From assembly GCA_013396525.1 (NCBI GenBank), contig VWYX01000665.1:351917-415916 (forward strand): a DNA stretch of 64,000 bases, read 5' to 3'. Source of the DNA: Chaetorhynchus papuensis. Its lineage: Eukaryota > Chordata > Aves > Passeriformes > Rhipiduridae. Below the pieces are notes generated by a model that made no database searches, was not told where the DNA came from, and saw nothing but the letters and a program-made list of their open reading frames with translations. Shown here piece by piece: positions 47,396 to 61,200 of the stretch. Made by a program: the position numbers and the translations under genes. The stretch's first letter is position 1. The number at the start of each line of letters is the position of its first letter.

Positions 47396-49595
47396 CCTCT
47401 CCCGTAAGTCATGAGCTCTCAACCCCCCTCACGCCCTGGCTGCCCACTATAAAACGATGAGAACAGCTCAGATCCCTTCAGCTCCACCTCTGAATATGTC
47501 ACAGAGAAGAATTAAGCGTCATTCCAGATGTTTTTTCCCCTCCTGCCCGGTGGAGCACTTTTAGGGAGAAGCTGAGCGTTTCTAGGGATGCTCCGGTGCC
47601 AGAGATGGAGGCAGCGCCTCTCCCATTTCTCCTCTCACACTCTGATGGAGCCGTGATGGGAGGAGGGAAGAGAATTCCCCCTCAGGTGGATATCACCAAG
47701 AACTGTGAACAAATAAACAAACAGACTGTTTGGAACGGTGAAAAAAAGGGGGTCACAGCTAAACGAGCTGTGAAGCAGCGCGTTCCCTTTGTGCAGATGT
47801 GCGGCAGTGTTGATGTGCGGCAGCATTTCTCACTCCAAACATTCCCACCGCCCCCGGTTCTGTCGGTTTGGGCGTGGGCGTGAATTTCCTGAAAGGGGAT
47901 GGGGAAAAAAGGAGCTCACAGGAGCTTGTGGGGAGTGAACCTGAGCTTGTCCCCACACCAGCGGGGCCATCCGCTGGCGATGGCGGAACTCTCCCTGCTC
48001 CCAAAATATCCACCCAACAGGAAAACCGGGGCTTTTCTTCCAAATAAAACAGAGCAGGGTGATTTTTTCTGAAGGCATTTGCCCTGCTGGGCCTCGGAGG
48101 CCTCGGCCTTGGCCCTGCAGCCAAGTTCAGACCTTCAGGAACCTTTTATTCTTCCCAAACTCATTCCCACTCTCCACTGTGCGTCTCTCTCTTATTCCAT
48201 GACAAAACAGGAAATTCGAGGAGGCGTTTTTGGTCAATGGCAGCACCCAGCTCGTTCCCTGCCTCTGGAATCGCACGTTCCAAAGGGCTGGGAGTTCTGG
48301 TAGGAATTTTAATTGGATGCTGAAGCCAAGCCCTGAGGGAATGGTTTTCTTTTTGGACTATTGGCTGTTGGGTCAATACCTTCCTCATCCTGAGGAAGTC
48401 AGTGCAGGCGTGCAGCTGGACTTGGGAATGGGAATGATTTTCCATTAGGAGGCTCTGGATTGGAATCCATCCCGAGCTGGGTGGGAATTCTTTATGGACT
48501 GTGATTCCTCAGGGATCTGCATCCCAGAGCCACCAGCTGAGCTCAGATCAGTCCTGAGAAGTTGCCTCACTTCGCCTCCATGAGAGAGGGAAGGAGGAGG
48601 CAGCGAGGAGAGAGGAGGAAGAGGAGGAACGGTGAAGGCACTGGGAAAATCATCTGGAGCTCTCAAAACATGTAACTGCTTTGTAAATAAACAGGTGTTT
48701 GTTGTTTGGTTGGTTGGTTTGTTTTTTTTTTTTTTTTTTTTTGTTGGATCAATAAAATTCCAGAAGTTTGGAAAACGCACCTGCCCTGTGTAGCAAAGTT
48801 CGAAAGATCTGGTGACTCCCGATCCCTGAGTGGAATAAACTGGGGAATGAGAAGGAAAAATCTCCTTGGCTGCTCCAGGCACGCTGGAGCATTACCACAG
48901 CTCATTGCCTGCACAGCACCCCCCCAGTTAAAAAATCACTTTCTTTTCCATGCAAATCCGTGCTGGCTGCTGCAAAATAATCCCAGATGAAGCATCTACA
49001 GCGAGCACATTGTTATTAGCCCAGATGATTTGGCTTGCTCTCTTGCTTTCTGGTTTTTTATTCATGCTGGCAGCAAGCAAACCCATCCAGCTCCATTATG
49101 TATAATTTATTCTGGATTAGATCAAAGGAACAGTTTACAGGGGTGGTTTGGGCATTATTATGATTTTTTTTTTACCCAGCTTTTTCCATATTTTATAAAT
49201 ATATATTTATTCTCCCTCCCCTTCCCCACACTCCCCGTTGCCTTTGCTCATAAGCAAATTATAAATTATTCACCAGCCCCGTACAAGACAAGTGCTCCTC
49301 AGGCCTGGAAATCAAATCAGCCCCAGCAGCAATGTGGGATGGGAGCCCCGTGTTTTTTGGGCAGTTTGTGGGATGCGGGGATGAGTTGGGACCAAGAAAT
49401 CCCTTTTGTAAGTGTTGAGGGACTTTTTGGGAGCACCTGCAGAGGTGCTGTCAGCTCAGAAACGCCACATTTGTGGGGACAGGTGGCATCAATCCCACAC
49501 CAATCCTACAGCAGCTTATGGTAAAAACAAGGACTTAAAGCTCAGCCAGAGGGATCTATTGCCCCCTGGACATGATATTTCCCTCAAAAATGGGG

Positions 49596-49637
<42 letters not shown>

Positions 49638-52600
49638 CTCCTGGATTTGCTGTTGGAGGAGGGACACCGGAACCCACCCCACGCCCAGCATCACCCAGGC
49701 AGGTTGGCAGCACCACTGAGCACAGAGCCCAGCACCTCTGGGGCCTCAAACCCCGAAAATATTTGCTCCTGCAGCTGGTGCAGGGTGTTCAGTGTGCTGC
49801 AAAGTCACTTTTGAGGCCCGGCAGAAGGGTGAGCCCTGGGCACGGGGCTCTGGGGCAGGCAGCGGGGTGCTGGTGCTGGGAAAAGCTGCTCTGATTTAGC
49901 AGGAAGCTGGTCAGGGAGGCATCTGCTGGCCTCAGCTCTCGGAATCTCCCCAGGACTGCAGCACCATCCTTCAGGATTATCCACCCAGACTTCCCAAGGG
50001 CTTGGGGGTGATGCTGGGAGCCCCGGCCCCACAGAGCTGCAGGTGCTGGGGGACGTCCAGGAGCTGCTGCTCCATCACTGGGGGCGGTGGCTGGAGCACG
50101 GGGGGGTCTCTGCAACTCCTCACCTGCTCCTTCAGCCCATCCATCCCCCTGCCTGTGCTCCCACGGGAAGGATCAGACCCTTTCCCTGCCCCTGGGGTGG
50201 ATCCGTGTCCATCACACACCCCGGGGGCAGCAGAGAAAGAAAATCGCAGATTTCCAGCCCTCACTGAAAGGCTGATCCACGGTGAAGCCAGGGAAGGCTC
50301 TCTCAGGTGGGAAATGGGATGGGATTAGTTCCAATCCGCAAAGCAAACCGAGGCTTTCCTTCTACAAGCTCTGCTCGGAGCAGCTCGGAGTGTTTCCTTG
50401 GGAAGGAGGGCTGGGATGGTGTTTCCCACAAATCCATCTCCTGTTGTTGGAGAATCCCCCCCTGGAAGGGCCAGGAGTCATTTATCCATCTCAGGGACAG
50501 CGGGATTGTGGTGGCTCTGGGGAAAATGGATGGGTTCCTTGGAAAAGCTGCCTTGGTTCTAGGCCTAGAACCACGAGCTTCTATTCTTGTGTCCTTGTTC
50601 TATTTAATTGTATCTTCTTTAATATTCTCTCAGGCGAAGCTGTTTCCTAAAATCTTTCTGCTTTATTCTTAAAACCTGCTTTTGTTTCTCACCCTCAGAA
50701 ACCCCTTTACCTTTTTCTACATTTCCTACACAGGAGCAGGTAGGGAAAACTCCCAGCTCTGTCCCAGCCCCACCACAGGCTGGTTTGCAGGATCAGAAAT
50801 GGGCCAGGGTGCAGCAGAAACAGCTGCCATTGATCCCTGCTGCCACAGAGCCAGCGAGTAATTGTCTCTTTGAAAATCCATTATCACCTCCATCCTCCTT
50901 TGAGCTGGGAGCTCTCGGAGCTGGCAGGGGCTGTGCCTGGAGTGGGGATGGTAAACCTGACACCACACGGCCCAGGTGTTCTCAGGCCACTCGAAATGCC
51001 ATTTTTATGCATCTGCTTCAAGAACTGCTGCACCTCTTGTGGGTGTGCATGTGATTACTGCTTATTGAACCTCCTCCCTCAGAAGAACGGGCGGTTTGTG
51101 CCACGGAATTGCTCTAAAAGGGTGTTTTAAAGGGAGAGCCGAGTGGCTGAGGCCGGCAGGAGATGATTTTGGCAGGGCCCCAGCTCGTGCTGGATGCTCG
51201 GTGGCACCGGGGGCAGCGCCTTGGCAGGGCCAGCCCCGGGCACACACAGGGAGCTGTTTGCTTTCCTTTAATCTCTGCTCCTCTGTGCCTTCCCCTCTTC
51301 AAACACAGCCTGCTCTGCTTGTTTGGGCAGATCCTCCCTCTGGAGAGGCAGGCTGGGGGTAAGCAGAGAGCTGGGGGATGTTGGGGATATGGGAAACCCT
51401 GAGCCAGCGTTGCTGGGGGGGTCAGGGGATGATGTGAGACTCCCCCTTTTTTAACCTAACACCATTTTTGACCGCAGAAATTGCTTTTTTTCTCACTGAG
51501 ATACACGAGCAGCCCTCGGTGGCAGAGGGAGGAAGGCTTTTCTGGGGGAGACAGGACACATCCATCACACGCTGGCTTTTCCAGGAGCCCACCTGAGGCA
51601 CCGCTGGCTCATCCCGGGCTCATCCCCAGCCCTGCCCCCCTCACCCTCCCTCTCCCTTTACCCTCAGAAAATCCCATCGACTGAAACATCCTAAAAACCT
51701 CACTGAAAGGTTAAAATTGTCTCATTCCTCATTCCTCACCGCAGCGGGGACGGCTGTGGGGGGACACTGAACATTCCTGCCGTGTGGGGTTTGATGGGAT
51801 TGGATTTGCAGCTGGACTTTCCTCTGTAACTCCTGCTGGATTTGGGGGCCACCTCTCCAGAAATTCTCAGGAATTTCCCCAGTTTTACTGCACTGGCAGT
51901 GGGCAGCAGAGCAGAACCTGCACGTGGGGCTTTGCTTGTAGAGCAGCTCTCCTCTCTCTGCCTGTTTTCCACTTCACTCGATGATCCATTCCACAAATAT
52001 TTCCCTTTTTTCCCCTCACCTTGCAGCCAGCTTGGAGGCAGCCATGCCCACCCCACCTTCCAGCCCCGGGGCAATGCTAACAACCCGCTGCTGGCCATAA
52101 TTCAGGTGACTCAAAAAGCCCTCCAGAAAGGTGCTGGCTCTGCTCTAGGACAGGAGGAGGTCACAGAGCTCTCTCTCAGACTCATTTCCACTCTGGAGAA
52201 AAGGGATGTGAGGCAGTGAACAGCTTCGGGTTGATTGCCTGGGGACAGGGCCAAGAAATCCTGAGAACCCAGAGCCAGCAGCCAGGTTCGTTTTCCTGAA
52301 AAACCTTGATTTTCCTGGAAAACTTTGATTTTCATGCCGTAGTTCCCTGCTGGACCAGCAGCCCAGCTCCAGAGGGAGCAGGCAGGGTCCCCTCGTGCTG
52401 CTGTGTTCGATGAGCATCACTCCAGGAGCTCTCTCCTGGTGGCATTTGGGTGCCAGGGCCGAGCTCTGCCCAGCAGCAATTAACAGGCCCCTTCTCCCCT
52501 CCCTGAGCTCCACATTAGTGGGCCATCAATTATTGAAGCCTTGGATTCATTTTGGAGCTGCTGGATAACCCAAGGCACTGCTGAGAGTCCAGAAGTGGCT

Positions 52601-53184
52601 GTCAGCCTCTCATTAGGTATTTATTAAATGGAATTTAGCGCCCGTGCAGCCCCGGAGCGGAGCAGGAGGAGAGGGAGGCTGTGGGGACAAGCTCCGGCCT
52701 CCATCCCCCATCCATCCCCGTGTGGGATAACCAGGGGCTGCCCAAACCTCCCCGTGGTGCTCTCAGGAAGGTTCTTGGGAAGGTGGGAGCGGGCAGAGGC
52801 TCCCAGAACACTTCCAGACTGTGTGGGACACCCCAAATCCATCCCATCCTCGGGGCTCCCTCAGCAATTCAGCTCCAAACCCTCGGGCAAATCCCTGACC
52901 TCGGGATAATCTTTACCATTCCTGCTGCTCTCACTCCCCGTCTCCCCATCCGCCCTGCCTTGATTATTCCTTGCTGTGCTCTTCTGATTAATTCCCCTCT
53001 CTTTTGATCACTGCAGATCCTTGGGGAGGGCTGTAACGAGACCAACCACCGAGGGCAAATTCCCCATCAGCTCTCCGAGCTCTGGGCGAGGGGGAGCTGG
53101 GCTGGGAGGCGGCTGCAGGGAGGGCAGAGCTGCTGAGCTGGGAGTGCTCAGGGAACACTTGGAAGGACGCTCTTCCCATGCACC
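47396..53184. other. Gene-poor interval
   Basis: No gene is supported. Simple sequence includes a T-run at 48721-48742 and a (CA)n tract at 49597-49634. AT-rich patches lie at 48940-49280. Confidence 0.6.
49597..49634. repeat. (CA)n microsatellite
   Basis: Nineteen uninterrupted CA units. Confidence 0.95.
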
Positions 53185-53318
53185 TTAGGCCGGGTTGGAC
53201 GGGGCTTGGAGCAGCCTGGGATGGTGGAAGGTGTCCCTGCCCATGGCAGGGGGTTGGAATTGTCTGAGAGGTCCCTTCCAACCCGAACCGTGCTGGGATT
53301 CAGTGATTCTGTGATTCT
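53185..53318 (+). mobile_element. CR1 LINE 3' fragment
   Basis: The segment runs from GGCCGGGTTGGACGGGGC through GGAAGGTGTCCCTGCCCATG and GTCCCTTCCAACCCGAACC to GATTCAGTGATTCTGTGATT, the CR1 3' end with its short tail repeats in sense orientation. A weaker match may extend about 40 bases further left. Confidence 0.92.
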
Positions 53319-54458
53319 ACGCTGTCTCAGGTCCCACCAGCACCACGATCTCCTACCTCCAAACCCACAGGGATGAAACCTGGAACTCCTCCATCCTCCC
53401 ACAATGAAGCCCCGAAGCAAAGAGGGTTTTGAAGCTGGGAGCAAAACTTCATCAATCCAGGAAACCCCAGGCTTGGAGGGGACTCCCAGGAGAGCCCCTC
53501 TGCTCCACGTGCTCAGGGAAAATCTGGGAGCCACCCAGGGCAGAGCCATCACCCCACCAGGATGCTGGAGCCCTTGGAGCTTCGCCTTGGAGCACAAAAA
53601 TATTTTAACTGTGCTCTCCTCACACATCTTCCCTCCATTCAGCCTTTTCCTTGGGTTATGCAGCTGATTGCATCACCCCAGCAGTGCCTGCGTCTGCAGG
53701 AACCTGCTGGAGCAGGGCAGGGGTTAGAAATAAAAATAAACAGCTCTTCTCCCAGTGAATGTTTTTCTGTGGGAGATGTTGGGGTTTCTGCTAAAAAGAA
53801 AACGAACACCGTGTTTTTCTCTCTTTCTGCAAGGAGAAGCTGCTGTTCTGACTCTTCCCACTGAGGAAATCAATTGCCAAATGGGATGTTTGCAGCTGGG
53901 CCTTGGAGTAAAACCCAGCAAATTCCTTTAAAACAAACAAGCAGTGGGGGTTTTGCTGTTTTTTTTTGTCGTGGCTGTTGTTTTAGCGGGGTGTGTTTGT
54001 GGACAGAAGCACATCCCAGGGCTGGAGGAGGTTTGGGAGTGACTTTGCTCCTCCTGTGCCTTCATCTCTGCGCTGCCCCGGCGGGGTTTGCTCCCAGCTG
54101 GGAGCCTGCAAACTGCTGTAATCCAGGAATGTTCATAACTGTGCACGTTCCGGCCCCTTTCCCAATCCCTTTTCATCCTGGGCCTTCTAAATCAGCTCTG
54201 GCTCCATCCCCAGTGGCCTGGGCACGGCCAGTGGGCAGCTGGTGGTGCCCGGTGGGGCGATGCTGGCCGGGATTGCTGCATCTCAGTGCCACAGGGCTCT
54301 GACTCCCAGGAACGAGCAGATGGGACCTGTCCACGTGGCTTTTCGGAGGCTTTGCAAAGCCAGACCCTCGTGGGTGACCCAGCTGTGCTCTGTCCCCAGC
54401 CCAGGCTGCAGTTCCAGCCCCGGGCAGGAGCAAATGTTCCTTTTCCACGGAGCTGTGC

Positions 54459-54593
54459 CCCAAATATCCTGGACATCCTCCGTGGCTCTGTCCTGGCAAA
54501 CCTAAACACAGCAACGATTCTCAGTGGTGCAGGCATTCCCAAATATCCTGAACATCTTCCATGGCTGTGTCCTGGCAAACCTAAATACAGCAA
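54459..54593. repeat. 79-bp tandem repeat running into an assembly gap
   Basis: CCCAAATATCCTGGACATCC begins at 54459 and its second copy begins at 54538, exactly 79 bases on. The shared part includes TGTCCTGGCAAACCTAAACA. The second copy is cut by the N run. Confidence 0.9.
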
Positions 54594-55337
54594 NNNNNNN
54601 NNNNNNNNNNNNNNNNNNNNNNNNNNNNNNNNNNNNNNNNNNNNNNNNNNNNNNNNNNNNNNNNNNNNNNNNNNNNNNNNNNNNNNNNNNNNNNNNNNNN
54701 NNNNNNNNNNNNNNNNNNNNNNNNNNNNNNNNNNNNNNNNNNNNNNNNNNNNNNNNNNNNNNNNNNNNNNNNNNNNNNNNNNNNNNNNNNNNNNNNNNNN
54801 NNNNNNNNNNNNNNNNNNNNNNNNNNNNNNNNNNNNNNNNNNNNNNNNNNNNNNNNNNNNNNNNNNNNNNNNNNNNNNNNNNNNNNNNNNNNNNNNNNNN
54901 NNNNNNNNNNNNNNNNNNNNNNNNNNNNNNNNNNNNNNNNNNNNNNNNNNNNNNNNNNNNNNNNNNNNNNNNNNNNNNNNNNNNNNNNNNNNNNNNNNNN
55001 NNNNNNNNNNNNNNNNNNNNNNNNNNNNNNNNNNNNNNNNNNNNNNNNNNNNNNNNNNNNNNNNNNNNNNNNNNNNNNNNNNNNNNNNNNNNNNNNNNNN
55101 NNNNNNNNNNNNNNNNNNNNNNNNNNNNNNNNNNNNNNNNNNNNNNNNNNNNNNNNNNNNNNNNNNNNNNNNNNNNNNNNNNNNNNNNNNNNNNNNNNNN
55201 NNNNNNNNNNNNNNNNNNNNNNNNNNNNNNNNNNNNNNNNNNNNNNNNNNNNNNNNNNNNNNNNNNNNNNNNNNNNNNNNNNNNNNNNNNNNNNNNNNNN
55301 NNNNNNNNNNNNNNNNNNNNNNNNNNNNNNNNNNNNN
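54594..55337. other. Assembly gap of 744 N
   Basis: Undetermined bases only. Reading frames that cross it are meaningless. The left flank is a tandem repeat and the right flank (AGTGATTGATATATTTGC) is unrelated to it. Confidence 1.
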
Positions 55338-56876
55338 AGTGATTGATATATTTGCTAATTGAGACTTCCACTCGGGCTGGTGGCCACGGTGCTTTGTTCC
55401 TTGTAAGATTTTCGGTGATTTTATGACTGACACGTTCGCAGCAGCGCTCCTTTAATCTTCATTAGGCAAACCCCCAGTGGGAGATGTGGTGGCTGCTGGG
55501 GCAGGAAGGGATGGGCTGGAGCCTCCACAGGAGGTGGGGACAGATGGGAAGGGGCTGCTGATGGATTTCATGCTCAAGAGGGGAAGATCCAGCCCGTGCC
55601 TCAGTTTCCCTGCTGGCAAAGGACAGCTCAGCTGTTCCATGCAGAGGGGGACTGGGGGCTAATTCTGACCTGAAGGACTGTGGACAAGCAAAATCCTGGC
55701 AAAGGGCAGCGCTGAGGAGAGAAATATTTCATTTTTTTTTCACCAGGGAGCTGTCTGGTCCAGCACCTCATGAAATAAAGCACTTCAGTCATGCCCGGGT
55801 GAGGCAACACCTTCTGCCTGAAGCTGCTGCTTCCATCAGGCCTCAGCACCTCTGGAGAGCTCAGCCCACAGCTCGAACCCCCCAGTTTGGCTTCTGGGTT
55901 TGGAAAATCCCAGTCTGGCTCCTGGATTCCCAGGAAGGTGCCCTGCAATGGAGGGCAAACCCAGCTCATTTCAGGGCTTTTCCCAACACCTTCATTCCAG
56001 AGCTTGCGCCAGGAGGCACCGAGGCTCTGCCCTCACTTAAAGCAGCGATTAAAGAGCCACAATGCCCCGAATGGCTCCCGACCTGCTCTCCACACCCACT
56101 GCTGCTCGGAGGGGCACCGAGAGCCAACTGCAGCATCTGTGCCCCTGCCCAGGAGGCCTCATCAAGCCTGCAGCACAACCAGCCCCTGCCAGGCTGCAGG
56201 AGGAGCAGGGCACGCCTGGCATCTCATTTTCCCGAGCGAGGGTCGGCATCCGGCTTTATTAACCCCAAACCCCGGGCCTGGCGTGGCAGCCGTGGTGGGC
56301 AGCTGTCCGTGGGCACACCGGGGGCCAGCTGGCGACCCTTGCCTGCCTCTGTGCTTCCAGAGAGAGGAATGGGTTTGCAGATAACGGGGGTGGGGTATAA
56401 AACAGAGAAATAAAGCGCTGCTGCCCGAGCCATAAAGCAAAAGCAATTTTCTCTCCGCTCAGGCCCATCTGCTGCGCTCCCAGAGCAACATCTCCTCCCG
56501 TGGGCATGGAAGGTGGGTCAGGATGGTGGCAGTGCCCCAAAGAGTGACCCTGAGTGAGGGTCTGCACGAGGGGGAAGCTCCTGGGGGTGAAGCTTTCCTG
56601 GGGGTTCACTCATCCTCTGAGATCCCCTGGGATGAGCCAGCCCCGCTCCTGCTCCCAGCCCGGGATGTTCTGGAGCGCTCCAGCCTCCCACGGCTCTGCC
56701 AGAGGGCACAGCCAACTCCTTTACACCTCTGGCTGCTTTTCCCGGCACAGCAGGGCCAGTAATGAGCTACAAACGAGACAAAACAAAGGCTGAACGCCCT
56801 TTGGAGCACCCTCCGGAGAGCCCATTCCTGCAAAAATCCCTGCCTGCCGTGTCCCCACGTGCTGGATGGAGCTCCA

Positions 56877-56926
56877 GGGCACTGGGACAGCACTGGGACA
56901 GCACTGGGACAGCACTGGGACAGCTC
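56877..56926. repeat. 12-bp tandem repeat (GCACTGGGACA)
   Basis: Four copies of CACTGGGACAG(C), the last running into unrelated sequence. Confidence 0.92.
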
Positions 56927-58132
56927 CAGCCCCACTCAGCTCCTGATGGATTTCACGAGGCTCCCGAGTCGCTGCTGTGCTGGGTGTGAGGTTTTTGTAG
57001 GGTGCTGTGGTCATCCCTGCACCTCCAGCCCCGGACTGAGCGGGGTGTGGGAGGGACAAGCAGCCCACGGAGCTGGAGGGGCTCTGTCCTCGGACAAGAG
57101 GTTGGGAGAACAAGGAGCCAGGGAAGGGGGAATGAGGCAAAAAGCAAAACTTATTTACAGCAGCACCCACTGGGGAGGAGGACTGGCACCAAAGGGGCCG
57201 TGCCCCAGCTCTGCCCACCCGGCACAAGGCTTGGCAAGGCATTCCCTGCCCCAGGAATGGTCCTGCTGCCCCAAACCACCCAGACACCCACTGGAGAGCT
57301 GCCTGGAGGGCCCTGGAGGGGTCTGATCCAGCCAGCCTGAGGGAGGATGTACAAAATCAACCTGCTTTGAAGCACAGCTCCACGGGCAGCCGGCACTCAC
57401 GACACAGAGTGATGCCAACTCTCATCCTTGCCTGATCCAAGGGAAAAATGGGGAGTGGGAATTTTCAGGGTTTGCAGCTCCAGGATAGAGCGGGTTGCCA
57501 TGGTGATGCCAGGCTTTGTTTGTTTTTTTGTTTTGCTTGGGTTTTTTTGTTTTGCTTGGGTTTTTTTCCTCTGTTGTTTTGGGGTTTTTTTCCCTATTGC
57601 TTGGGTTTTGTTCCCTCCTCCTTTTGCCACTCTTCGGGTGAGCTGGAGGCTGCTGGGGGAATTTGTTAGCTCCGAAACAGGACAGGGTTCAGGGGAAGGG
57701 GAGAAATGCTCAGCAGCACGAGCCTGGCCCTGATCCATGCTCCTCGCTCCCCAGAAAGGTGTAAATCAGGGCTGGGCAAACACCAGGGCAGTGCCAGAGC
57801 TCGCTGGCCTTGCCTCAGCCTCAGAGGGCATCTGTGGCAAACTCCTCAAGGATTTCCTGCCACTGCTGATGAATTGGGAATAATAAAAGGAGGGGAAGAG
57901 CAGGACAGGCAATTCAGAGCCCCTGGTACAGCTCTGGGCTGGTCAGGGCTCACCAGAGCTGGGCACCACCTTGGTGCCAGCCCAGAGCTCTTCCTGCATG
58001 GACCTGCCTGGGTTTTGGTGGAGCCTGGCTGGTGTCACCCTCCTGGGCTGCAGGGATGAGCCCTGGGGGACCAGGAGCCTGGTGAGAGGCCAGACCCTGT
58101 GAACCTGAGCAGATTCTGGGAGCCGGATCGGC

Positions 58133-58290
58133 TTCTCCTCATCCCTTCTTTCTCCTCATCCCTTCTTTCTCCTCATCCCTTCTTTCTCCTCATCCCTTCT
58201 CCTCATCCCTTCTCCTCATCCCTTCTCCTCACCCCTTCTCCTCACCCCTTCTCCTCACCCCTTCTCATCCCTTCTTTCTCCTCATCCCTG
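58133..58290. repeat. Polypyrimidine minisatellite
   Basis: Nearly pure C/T on the plus strand. It starts with three to four 17-bp units (CTCATCCCTTCTTTCTC), then shorter 13-bp units (CTCATCCCTTCTC and CTCACCCCTTCTC). Confidence 0.93.
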
Positions 58291-61200
58291 CTCCCACCTG
58301 AACCTCCGTGTCCCTGCCAGCCCTGCCCACCCCGCCCAGCACCAGCTCCTCGGCCACTCAATTTGCTTTTCTTTTTTTTTTTCCCCCCAAGCTTGTTAAC
58401 AGCGCACTTGAAATAACGAGCCTGAGCAGCCTAATGAAAGGAAACAAGAAATCCTTTACGGACAATTTGCCTGGAGGCCACGGGAAGGTCGGGGTTCCCT
58501 CTCTGCACCGCTCCTGATCCACCCCTGCCAGCCCCCAGCCCTGCCCCGTGGGATTTCCTCCACTCCAAGCTCAAATCTGGAGCAAGGAGAGGTCTCAGGG
58601 CAGCCTGAGCTCCCCACAGAGCCCTTTTGGGCAATCCTCACCCTGCCCGTGTGATCCTCCCGGGGAAGAGAAATCTCTGATTGTGAGAGAACAAAATGAA
58701 GAAGAGGGGGAGGTTTTTAGAGAGGAGCCTGGAGGATCCACAGCCCTGAGCCAGCGCAGACACATGAGGCACCTTGCCTCTGATCTGAGCCCCTTCCTAC
58801 CCACCAGCTACAGGAATTCATTTGTTTCGGGTTCCCAAATTGGGAATTTTTTTGCAGCTCGGCCACAGCTTTACGGAATTGCAGTGACTGGGTCATTTTG
58901 AGCTGCCTTAAGGAAAACCAGAGACTCCTGGAGCAGCAGCAGGAAGGAAGGACTGACTGTGTGTGACTGCTCCAGGCAGGTGCTGGGCAGGAGGGTCAGG
59001 GCTCCATCCTGCCTGATCCTGGTGCTGATTGTGCAGCCTCCCTGCACAGGCAGCAGCTCCCTCCCTGCTCTGACTCCCACATTTTCCCTGCTGATGAGGA
59101 TTCCAGCCCATCTGCTGCGGAGAACACTCCCCCAGCACCGGGCTCCCATCCCTGCCCTCTCCACTCCGAGGCATTTACAGGTCAGTTTATCTGCAGGGCT
59201 CAACTCCTGCTTCACATCACCGCTCTTTTTGCTTTTTCCAGCTTTTTTTTTGTCACCACCTTTGCATTTTAGGCTCTGTGAGCATCCCAGAATGAGTGAA
59301 TCTGGCCCGTGGGGCCGTGGCATCTGGCAGGCTGCAGGGCAGTCCTGCTGCCAGCGTGGCGGGGAGCTGGCACTGCCCTGCTCAGCCAGCCCTGCCTCGG
59401 TGTGAGCGTCGTTAACATCGCAGCAATTAGTGGAGCCGGGCTGATTTGCATCGAGCTCGGAGCATGAAGAGTTCCAGGCCAGATGGTAAATTGTGTGTGT
59501 GTGTGTTGCTGAAAATGATGGGAATATTCAGTGCTTGGGATCTCTGGGATGACCCTGCCTGCCTGGGATTAGGGGGACAAGCCCTGGTGCCTTAAGGCAC
59601 AAGGTTCTGGATCAGCCTTTGGGCCACCCTGTGGGTGTGGAGGAGGAGCAGCCCCCCCAGGAGTGTTCAGCCAGCACGGATCAATCCCCTTGATCCACTT
59701 GTATTTTATGTCCTTGAGTAAATTACAGCCCTTCTGTGTCCCACCGCTTGCCCAGTACGTACTGGACCTGCAGCAGGGCTGCCAGGATTTGGGATCTGGC
59801 TCCTCTGAGCTCCTGGCATGAAAATCCTGGACCTCCAGGCACCTCATGTGTGCCCTGGAAAAGCTCTGCCTCTTCCCGGTGCTTTGCCACGCTGAAGTGC
59901 TCAGCTGCCAGGGGTTCACACGTGCCTCTCTCCAGCATGGACCTTCTCCAGACCCTGCTCCAAATGTGCTGGCTTGGAGCCATCCCTAAGATCTGCAGCT
60001 CTGCCCTGAAATGCAAATGAAGCATAATTTCTCCAGTTAAAAGCGAGCCTGCTCCCAAAGGTGGGGAGCAGCAGGTGCCTGACCCAGCGTGGACCCATCC
60101 CTGCCCTTCCCCACAGCATTCCTGCTACACCCATCCTCTCCTGGGACGGGAGGAGCGATGGCCCAGCCTCGTGTTGGGCTGTGCTGGAGCAGGAAATGCT
60201 CCTTAAAATGTGCCGTTCACACTGGTCTGGGAGCATCCGGGATCCTCCCCGTCCGTATCAGTTGTTTTCCCTGGAAAAACTTTATCCCTTTGACACCCGC
60301 TGGGCTCTGCTGGCCCCAGTCCTTCCCACAGGTCAGTTTTTGGGGATGCAAGGGATGGAGGGAGCTGCAGCTGGGAGACCCCACTGTGGCCAGGGATGTC
60401 TGGAATCCGCTCCGGTCCTGCCCTGGGAATCAGAGAACCCCCAGGAAACCCCCAGGCACCCACAGCAAACCCACAAACACCCCAATTACGGCCGTGGATC
60501 CTCCTCTCCTTGCTAAACTCCCCACGTCCCAGCCCCTGGCTTTGGAGGGGATCCAGGAACGCTGGTGGCAAACCCAGACACAAACAAACAGCCGGGCTGG
60601 ATGATCCATCACTGCTCTGATCGTCCCTTTGATGCAGGCAGGCAAAGTCACCTCTCCTTTGTGTTGTTTTTTGCCTTGTTTTTTATTTGTTTCTCTCCTT
60701 GTAAAACTCGTGCGAATGGGCCAGATGCGGTTGCCACGGCAACCCTCTCTCTTAGAGCAGCAGATGCTGGGAAAGGGTTTTGCAGTTTAATCCTCCTGGA
60801 AATCTCCCCGTCAGGGGTTGCTGGTGGAAGATGATACCAAGGGATGCTCAGCAGCAGTGCTCGGCATATTTTAAGCCCCACGTGCTTCTTTTTGCGGGAA
60901 GGAGCTGCCCTTTCACCCTCTGGAAATGGCACCAATCACGGTGAGAGCAGCAAATGGAGCCCAGTGCCTCAGCTTGTGTTTAAAGAGGCTTTCCCTGTGC
61001 AGCTCCCACGGCATTCCACCGGGATTCAGAGCAGTGCAGCTCCTGCATCCCTGTGCTGGGGGAGTGGGGCAGCTGCCCCCATCACACCTCCCCCATCCCA
61101 GCACTCAAGGTGTGGCTTGGCGTGTATAAATGAGAGTCTTGGGGGGGAAAAAAAGGAGAAAAAAAAAAAAAAAATCATTTGGGCTTGGCAAGAGCAGCTT

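Noticed and set aside
54192..55433. Frames of 270-410 codons around 54.2-55.4 kb
   Set aside because: They consist mostly of N bases in the assembly gap.
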